Below, in pieces: positions 15,155 to 19,648 of a DNA stretch of 19,648 bases (the stretch's first letter is position 1; every line of letters begins with the position of its first letter). Source of the DNA: Flavobacteriales bacterium (GTDB taxonomy: Bacteria; Bacteroidota; Bacteroidia; Flavobacteriales_D; Crocinitomicaceae). Location of the stretch: contig JABJEE010000206.1 of the NCBI GenBank assembly GCA_018665005.1, positions 1 through 19,648 on the forward strand, given 5' to 3'. The notes beneath the pieces are model-generated. The model ran no database searches. It had not been told where the DNA came from and saw nothing but the letters and a program-made list of their open reading frames with translations. The position numbers and the translations under genes are program-made.

Positions 15155-15538
15155 ATGTCACAGAAAAAAAACAAATACTCGGATAAAGAACTTTTAGAAT
15201 TCAAAGCACTGATTTTAAGCAAATTAAAAGAGGCTCAAGATGATTACAGTCTTCTCATTGGTTCACTTTCACACAATGATGACCACGGAACTAATGATAC
15301 GGGAAGAACATTTAATATGATGGAAGATGGTTCTGAAACACTTTCACGTGAGGAACTGGCTCAACTGGCTGCACGACAAGAAAAATTCATTAAAAATCTT
15401 CAGGCAGCTCTCATTAGAATCGAAAATAAGACCTATGGGATTTGCAGAGCAACCGGAAATCTCATTGCTAAGGCGCGCTTAAATTTGGTTCCTCATGCGA
15501 CTATGAGTATTGCCGCAAAAAATGCACAAAATAAATAA
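15155..15538 (+). CDS. TraR/DksA-family transcription factor with a degenerate zinc finger
   Basis: This 127-residue protein has the DksA layout: an N-terminal coiled coil (about 10-95) with an acidic tip region (DDHGTNDT, 42-49), then a C-terminal zinc-finger fold. DksA proteins enter the RNA polymerase secondary channel and modulate initiation, often with ppGpp. The usual Cys4 site is almost lost: only Cys97 remains in YGICRATGNLI, with Thr100 at the second Cys position and no Cys near VPHATMS. The same pattern (CRxTG, VPHAT) is common in Bacteroidota members, so it is a lineage feature, not decay. lspA follows directly, its GTG next to this stop codon, as is usual in this phylum. Confidence 0.88.
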   Translation: MSQKKNKYSDKELLEFKALILSKLKEAQDDYSLLIGSLSHNDDHGTNDTGRTFNMMEDGSETLSREELAQLAARQEKFIKNLQAALIRIENKTYGICRATGNLIAKARLNLVPHATMSIAAKNAQNK

Positions 15539-16207
15539 GTGAAAAAACAATTTTCCATTGTTGTAATAACCATAATTGGTCTCTTGCTAATTGACCAGAT
15601 TATTAAGATTTGGATCAAAACATCCTTTATTCAAGGTGAAATACCAACACCGATATTAGGAGAATGGTTTCAGCTACACTACATAGAAAATCCAGGAATG
15701 GCCTTTGGGACAACCTTCGGTTCTTTAATGTGGCATAAATTGGCGCTTAGTATATTTCGAATAATTGCGATTACCGGTATAGGATATTACATGTGGACTG
15801 AATACAAAAAAGGTGTAAAAACAGAATACCTTATTGCCATCAGTTTAATCTTCACTGGGGCTATTGGCAACCTCATTGATTCTGCTTTTTATGATTTCAT
15901 TTTCACATTTGATCCTTGTAATTTTTACAATCAGATGGAAGGTTCCGGAAATTTTGTGACGTGTACTCACCTAGGTCCTCACGGAACGAGTTATACCAGT
16001 ATTCATGAAGTTAGAAATCATGGATTTCTTTTAGGCAGTGTAGTAGATATGTTCCAATTTAACGTAACATGGCCTTCTTGGGTTCCATGGGTGGGTGAAA
16101 GTCAAATATTTCCTGCAATCTGGAATTTCGCTGACGCCTGTATTACTTGTGGAGTAGGTATGATTCTAATAAGAAACAAGAACTATTTCCCTAAAGAAAA
16201 AACCTAG
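15539..16207 (+). CDS. lspA: Lipoprotein signal peptidase LspA (signal peptidase II) with a long periplasmic insertion
   Basis: This inner-membrane aspartyl protease removes signal peptides from prolipoproteins. The 222 residues contain four membrane helices and all the conserved boxes: LLIDQIIKIW (16-25), YIENPGMAFG (48-57), GAIGNLIDS (107-115), and the catalytic Asp170 (GSVVDMF) and Asp199 (NFADAC). Standard LspA has about 160-170 residues. The extra length is mostly an insertion of roughly 50 residues (about 117-166), predicted periplasmic, containing Cys127 and Cys142. Bacteroidota LspA often has an insertion here. The start is GTG, directly after the dksA-like stop. The stop interleaves with the stop of the convergent gene. 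Confidence 0.93.
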   Translation: MKKQFSIVVITIIGLLLIDQIIKIWIKTSFIQGEIPTPILGEWFQLHYIENPGMAFGTTFGSLMWHKLALSIFRIIAITGIGYYMWTEYKKGVKTEYLIAISLIFTGAIGNLIDSAFYDFIFTFDPCNFYNQMEGSGNFVTCTHLGPHGTSYTSIHEVRNHGFLLGSVVDMFQFNVTWPSWVPWVGESQIFPAIWNFADACITCGVGMILIRNKNYFPKEKT

Positions 16208-18708
16208 AAATTCCACTTCATACTTCTATCATCAAGTATGGCGAAAGAAATTTTATAATCAAATCTTGGCAAACTTTTATTCCCTGCTGATAAAACGCCA
16301 TAAAGCCCCACTCTTAATCTTCTTCTTGACAGTTTAAAATTGCGTTCTAATCCAGCCAACACCTCGTAATGAAAATAATCATGTTCTTTAACATATAAAG
16401 CGCCTCCCCCAAAAACAAGACCTACACGTGTCTTTTTCATAAATGGAATCTTATTTATTATTGCCCCATTATCGTGATGAACGAAATGCGCCTCTAGCGA
16501 CATATCATTTGTTCGTAATAGGGTATCTAAGCCTTGAAATGAATACAATGGATTTGAAAACCATAGCGGATCACTTCTTCTTTGAAATTTAAAATCAGGA
16601 TCTCTTAAGTTGTTGGCATTTAGAAATAATCCTCCTGATAGACGATAGCTTGAAGTTCCAATAGTACCTATTTTGAACGTTTGATCAATACTCATTTGAA
16701 TGTATTCGTGATCTATATCACTGCCAAAAACATCTGGAATACCTCGCTCATAATAAAGATTAAAAGTAGGCCAAGCCGAACCCAAAACTATTTTCCTATA
16801 CGGTTCCCGCATGTATTTTTGTTTTGGAGTGTAACTGACAGAGAAATCAGCAATTAAAGCCTGATAGGTTTCAAAATCTGATGGTTCATTATTTGGAAGT
16901 ACGTCATCCGCAAATTCAAGAAAGTCATACCCTTCTAAACTTCTTCTTTCAGTAAACTCCCCTCCCAAATCAATGTAGAATCCATTAAAAAGCTCATATT
17001 CTACAGAGGTGTTCATGCTTGTTGCCTCAATAAAATTCTCTCTCTTATATATTTGTGTAATCGCATCATATCCGCGTATTACATCGAAATCATGATTTAA
17101 AGACATCCTGATTTTCCCTTGATGGAAAGGGTCAAATTTATATTTCCACCAGGTGTCACCTTTTATATCATTATTTAATAACCCATATGATATCTGGGTA
17201 TAAGAATCTAAAGTCCGTTCATCTTTCCATTTTTTAAACAAATCGAAATTAGGCGAAAGTCTAGGACCTGCAATATACACAGGACGTATTGTCGTAGCCA
17301 AGCTCCCTATAGTCCACTGCATTCTTTTACTCCTGTTCCTGTGGTCAACTCCCCACCAAAGCACCTTAAGCGCAGTGATCTTATTGAAAACCTTGTCAAC
17401 ACTATCTAGGTATTCTTTACGGTTAATATAATCCTTGATACTATCCTGACGAATAATGAAGGCAATCTCTTCAGGACTCAATTGACCTGCACGTTCATTT
17501 TCCCAATAGGAAGAATCCTTTTCGTACGCTTCTTTTTCTGTGACAGCAAGCTCTGAATTAAAAAATTTATTATCAAATTCCGGCTGAAAGTCATAATTGG
17601 AAAAAATGGCGGTTGTTTTACAAATAGATGACTCTCGTTTGTATTTCACTCCATAATCTAAGACCTGTTTTTTTAGCACACATATAGAGTCACCAAGATG
17701 GTCATACTCTTGTTGAATATTGAAATAATCATAAACCAATAGATTCCCCTTTTTCATGGATAAATCTAATTTTTCAATGAGCCATAATGAATCTACAACC
17801 CAAATATACCCTTGCAGTGTTGAGGTTGCTGTATTTCTAGCCTGAATTTTAATTTTAGAGATACTTCTTCCTTCATCAACATATTTCTCAACCAAACGGT
17901 ATTTATATGACAAAATTCCTGGAATAGAAATGGGTGAACTTATCGGATTTTCATGTAAATCATCTAAACGCAATACATTTTCAAAAAAATTAAAATTGGA
18001 TTTAACTGTCGTTGTATAATATAAATTGCGCTTAGATCCTCTTAATGAATATGCATTTCGAAATTCTTTCACCTTATTACCTGAAGCATAATTTCTATCA
18101 ATTTGAATTTCAAGAAGGTTCATCGTATCTCGCAATGGGTTTGTGCCATCAAAACTATCATCAATCTCAGGCTCTACATCATTTTCTTCCTCCCTATTCT
18201 TTCGTCTAATGTCTTCTCTTGCTTTAATATACACTTCAACCTTGTGCGGATAGTTCCAAGGGTTTATTTGGTCGCGTTTCGAAACTACTTTCTTCATTAT
18301 ATCCCTTCCAGGATTAGATTTTTTTGCTGATACTTGAACGGATTCGAGATCTTGAATTTTACTTGGAAATAGCTGTATTTTCCTGATCATATCCAATGCA
18401 CTAATTGAAATGTAGCTTTCTCGATTTTCAAAGCCCAACGAACTAAAAACTAAAAAATACTCACCCGGCATCAAACTGAGCTGATAATTTCCATTTATAT
18501 CTGCAACCGTACGTTGATTGGGATCGTTTTTTACAAAAACCTTGGCATGAGGAATGGGCACATTCCGCTCATCGAATATGGTTCCTTTTACAAAGTTTTG
18601 AGCTTGACAATTGTGGGTGTTTATAAGATATAAAACACACATTACAGATAACAAAACAATAGTTTTTGTCCTTTTATTTAACCTTATTTGATTATGAATC
18701 AGGTTCAA
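16204..18708 (-). CDS. DUF5686/CarboxypepD_reg-like outer-membrane protein
   Basis: This 834-residue protein starts with a signal peptide (about 1-36, cleavage near NCQAQ). A carboxypeptidase-regulatory-like beta-sandwich follows at about 39-125 (KGTIFDERNVPIPHAKVFV, then NGNYQLSLMPGEYFLVFSSLGFENRES). The remainder is a long DUF5686-type region, strand-rich in its second half, ending in ...MKWNF. The terminal Phe and alternating strands fit an outer-membrane barrel. Family members are widespread in Bacteroidota, but I know of no established biochemical role. The start is TTG: the TTGA overlap with the stop of the upstream gene supports it, and the next Met lies inside the signal-peptide core. 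It is the last gene of the lptC operon seen here. Confidence 0.85.
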   Translation of the reverse strand: MNLIHNQIRLNKRTKTIVLLSVMCVLYLINTHNCQAQNFVKGTIFDERNVPIPHAKVFVKNDPNQRTVADINGNYQLSLMPGEYFLVFSSLGFENRESYISISALDMIRKIQLFPSKIQDLESVQVSAKKSNPGRDIMKKVVSKRDQINPWNYPHKVEVYIKAREDIRRKNREEENDVEPEIDDSFDGTNPLRDTMNLLEIQIDRNYASGNKVKEFRNAYSLRGSKRNLYYTTTVKSNFNFFENVLRLDDLHENPISSPISIPGILSYKYRLVEKYVDEGRSISKIKIQARNTATSTLQGYIWVVDSLWLIEKLDLSMKKGNLLVYDYFNIQQEYDHLGDSICVLKKQVLDYGVKYKRESSICKTTAIFSNYDFQPEFDNKFFNSELAVTEKEAYEKDSSYWENERAGQLSPEEIAFIIRQDSIKDYINRKEYLDSVDKVFNKITALKVLWWGVDHRNRSKRMQWTIGSLATTIRPVYIAGPRLSPNFDLFKKWKDERTLDSYTQISYGLLNNDIKGDTWWKYKFDPFHQGKIRMSLNHDFDVIRGYDAITQIYKRENFIEATSMNTSVEYELFNGFYIDLGGEFTERRSLEGYDFLEFADDVLPNNEPSDFETYQALIADFSVSYTPKQKYMREPYRKIVLGSAWPTFNLYYERGIPDVFGSDIDHEYIQMSIDQTFKIGTIGTSSYRLSGGLFLNANNLRDPDFKFQRRSDPLWFSNPLYSFQGLDTLLRTNDMSLEAHFVHHDNGAIINKIPFMKKTRVGLVFGGGALYVKEHDYFHYEVLAGLERNFKLSRRRLRVGLYGVLSAGNKSLPRFDYKISFAILDDRSMKWNF

Positions 18709-18929
18709 ATTCTTTCTTTTTCTTTTTTAGACATATACTCAATATGTTTCTCCATACGCTTCATCATCCAAACTTTAAAAAAATACATTCCGAATGCCAA
18801 TAGTACAAGTGGATAATAAAACACCCACTTTTCGAAACCGTCAATAAAGCACATTACAGTTACCGCAATGAACATAACAATACCTATGAGCAACCATATC
18901 AGTTTCATTATTTTATTATATGTATTCAT
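18705..18929 (-). CDS. Small two-span membrane protein, 74 aa
   Basis: Two hydrophobic helices (about 9-28 and 35-51) are separated by a short loop, DGFEKW. A basic, charged C-terminal tail (MKRMEKHIEYMSKKEKERI) probably lies in the cytoplasm. No named domain is recognised. The ATG overlaps the lptC stop by four bases (ATGA), and its own stop overlaps the TTG start of the DUF5686 gene by four bases, so three genes are chained by coupled overlaps. Small proteins of this type directly after lptC are familiar in Bacteroidota; a role in envelope assembly is inference from position only. Confidence 0.75.
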   Translation of the reverse strand: MNTYNKIMKLIWLLIGIVMFIAVTVMCFIDGFEKWVFYYPLVLLAFGMYFFKVWMMKRMEKHIEYMSKKEKERI

Positions 18930-19474
18930 TCTTCTTTCTTTAAATTTAAACGACCCGTAGGGTTTAATATCTCAAAATAACTAAAGTCCTGTCTTGTTTT
19001 AAGCCCTCTACCTGTTAAAAGTTCCTTTGGAGACCTCACAACCACTTGCTTATCTGTTCGAATGGTGCTATCCCGCTTATTCCAAGTAAGCTCTTCTGTT
19101 TCTAAAGTTTGGTCTTTTTTGTAATTATATAACCGAACAGAATCCTTTACCACAACGAGTTCCTCCGAATGATCATATACACCTCTTTGGGCCGTCAAAG
19201 TTGAGACCAACAAACCTTCAGAATTAAAAAAATCAACCTTTACAAAATCTCTGAAATTGCTGATGTGTTTAGGATGGGTATACGTTTCTGAAATTTTAGC
19301 ATACAAATGAAACTTTGTTAATCCAGAATCACTGTAAATCATTTTTAAATTTTGACTTTGCTCGTCAGGCGCATCCTCAAAATCAGTAACTCGCTTTATA
19401 TCACCTTCGTCATTAGCACACGAAAACAATATTCCCGCAAAAACAAAACAAAGCGGAAACAACAAGAATTTCAT
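18926..19474 (-). CDS. lptC: LPS-export protein LptC (lipoprotein form)
   Basis: LptC passes lipopolysaccharide from the LptB2FG extractor to the periplasmic LptA bridge. The 182-residue protein begins with a lipoprotein signal and lipobox Cys19 (ILFSC), unlike the membrane-helix anchor of the E. coli protein. The mature part is a beta-jellyroll LptC/OstA-like sequence: MIYSDSGLTKFHLYAKISE, then FFNSEGLLVSTLTAQRGVYD, then VRLYNYKKDQTLETEELTWN, then KQVVVRSPKELLTGRGL. These are the repeating strands expected of the family. The ATG follows the stop of the upstream partial gene with no gap. The lspA product nearby (15539-16207) would process this precursor. Confidence 0.9.
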   Translation of the reverse strand: MKFLLFPLCFVFAGILFSCANDEGDIKRVTDFEDAPDEQSQNLKMIYSDSGLTKFHLYAKISETYTHPKHISNFRDFVKVDFFNSEGLLVSTLTAQRGVYDHSEELVVVKDSVRLYNYKKDQTLETEELTWNKRDSTIRTDKQVVVRSPKELLTGRGLKTRQDFSYFEILNPTGRLNLKKEE

Positions 19475-19648
19475 CTAATTCTTTTTAACATCTACAGTAA
19501 CATTCCAACAGGAAAGATTAAGCGTAGCTGGACTATTATTACTGAAAATCTCATCAGCAGTAGGAGCATTCGCTTTGAATTTTGATGCAATCCCCGGTTT
19601 ACCAGCCTGGTTGTCCAATTGGGCAGCATAGTAATAATTACATTTACG
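19475..19648 (-). CDS. C-terminal end of an unidentified protein (partial, 57 codons in window)
   Basis: An open frame enters from the right edge on the minus strand and stops with TAG at 19475-19477, directly before the lptC ATG. The 57 visible residues begin CNYYYAAQLDNQAGKPGI after two codons, continue through KFKANAPTADEIF, and end LNLSCWNVTVDVKKN. The Tyr/Ala-rich helix followed by a turn looks like the last helix pair of a tetratricopeptide-type repeat, but too little is visible to be sure. The zero-base junction with lptC shows that it is the upstream gene in the same operon. No start is visible. Confidence 0.7.
   Translation of the reverse strand, partial: RKCNYYYAAQLDNQAGKPGIASKFKANAPTADEIFSNNSPATLNLSCWNVTVDVKKN

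Overview
The window looks like chromosomal housekeeping DNA from a low-GC member of the Bacteroidota, most likely a Flavobacteriales-type bacterium. The evidence is the gene content: a PafA-like phosphatase, a zinc-less DksA-like protein next to lspA, a DUF6427 membrane protein, a DUF5686 outer-membrane protein, LptC as a lipoprotein, and kynurenine 3-monooxygenase. TAnnTTTG-type -7 promoter boxes and the near absence of Shine-Dalgarno sequences agree. Genes are packed tightly. Several use TTG or GTG starts, and many touch or overlap by 1-10 bases.

Layout. Positions 1-279 are non-coding and hold a tandem, roughly 111-base degenerate repeat. Its two complete units each end, on the minus strand, in a terminator-like hairpin. 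Positions 280-4652 (plus) carry a PafA-type phosphatase, a class III aminotransferase, metF and a small secreted protein of unknown function. The next block, 4649-14987, is all on the minus strand. Read in its direction of transcription it holds a DUF6427 membrane protein, purQ, purD, a CNNM/CBS (CorC-like) membrane protein, a lipoprotein with a probable beta-propeller fold, a HxpB-like HAD phosphatase, ruvB, queG, a small membrane protein, kynurenine 3-monooxygenase and an outer-membrane barrel candidate. A 167-base divergent region follows, then dksA-like and lspA on plus (15155-16207). The window ends with a minus-strand operon (16204-19648): the tail of an unidentified gene, lptC, a small membrane protein and a DUF5686 outer-membrane protein.

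How the genes fit together. Two themes recur. One is metabolism: phosphate scavenging, one-carbon and purine synthesis (metF, purQ, purD), kynurenine hydroxylation and tRNA queuosine synthesis (queG). The other is the envelope: lipoprotein maturation (lspA), LPS export (lptC), and several lipoproteins and outer-membrane proteins. No mobile element, CRISPR array, rRNA or tRNA was seen. The least explained sequence is the repeat array at the left edge, which could be a set of paralogous small RNA genes running off the window.
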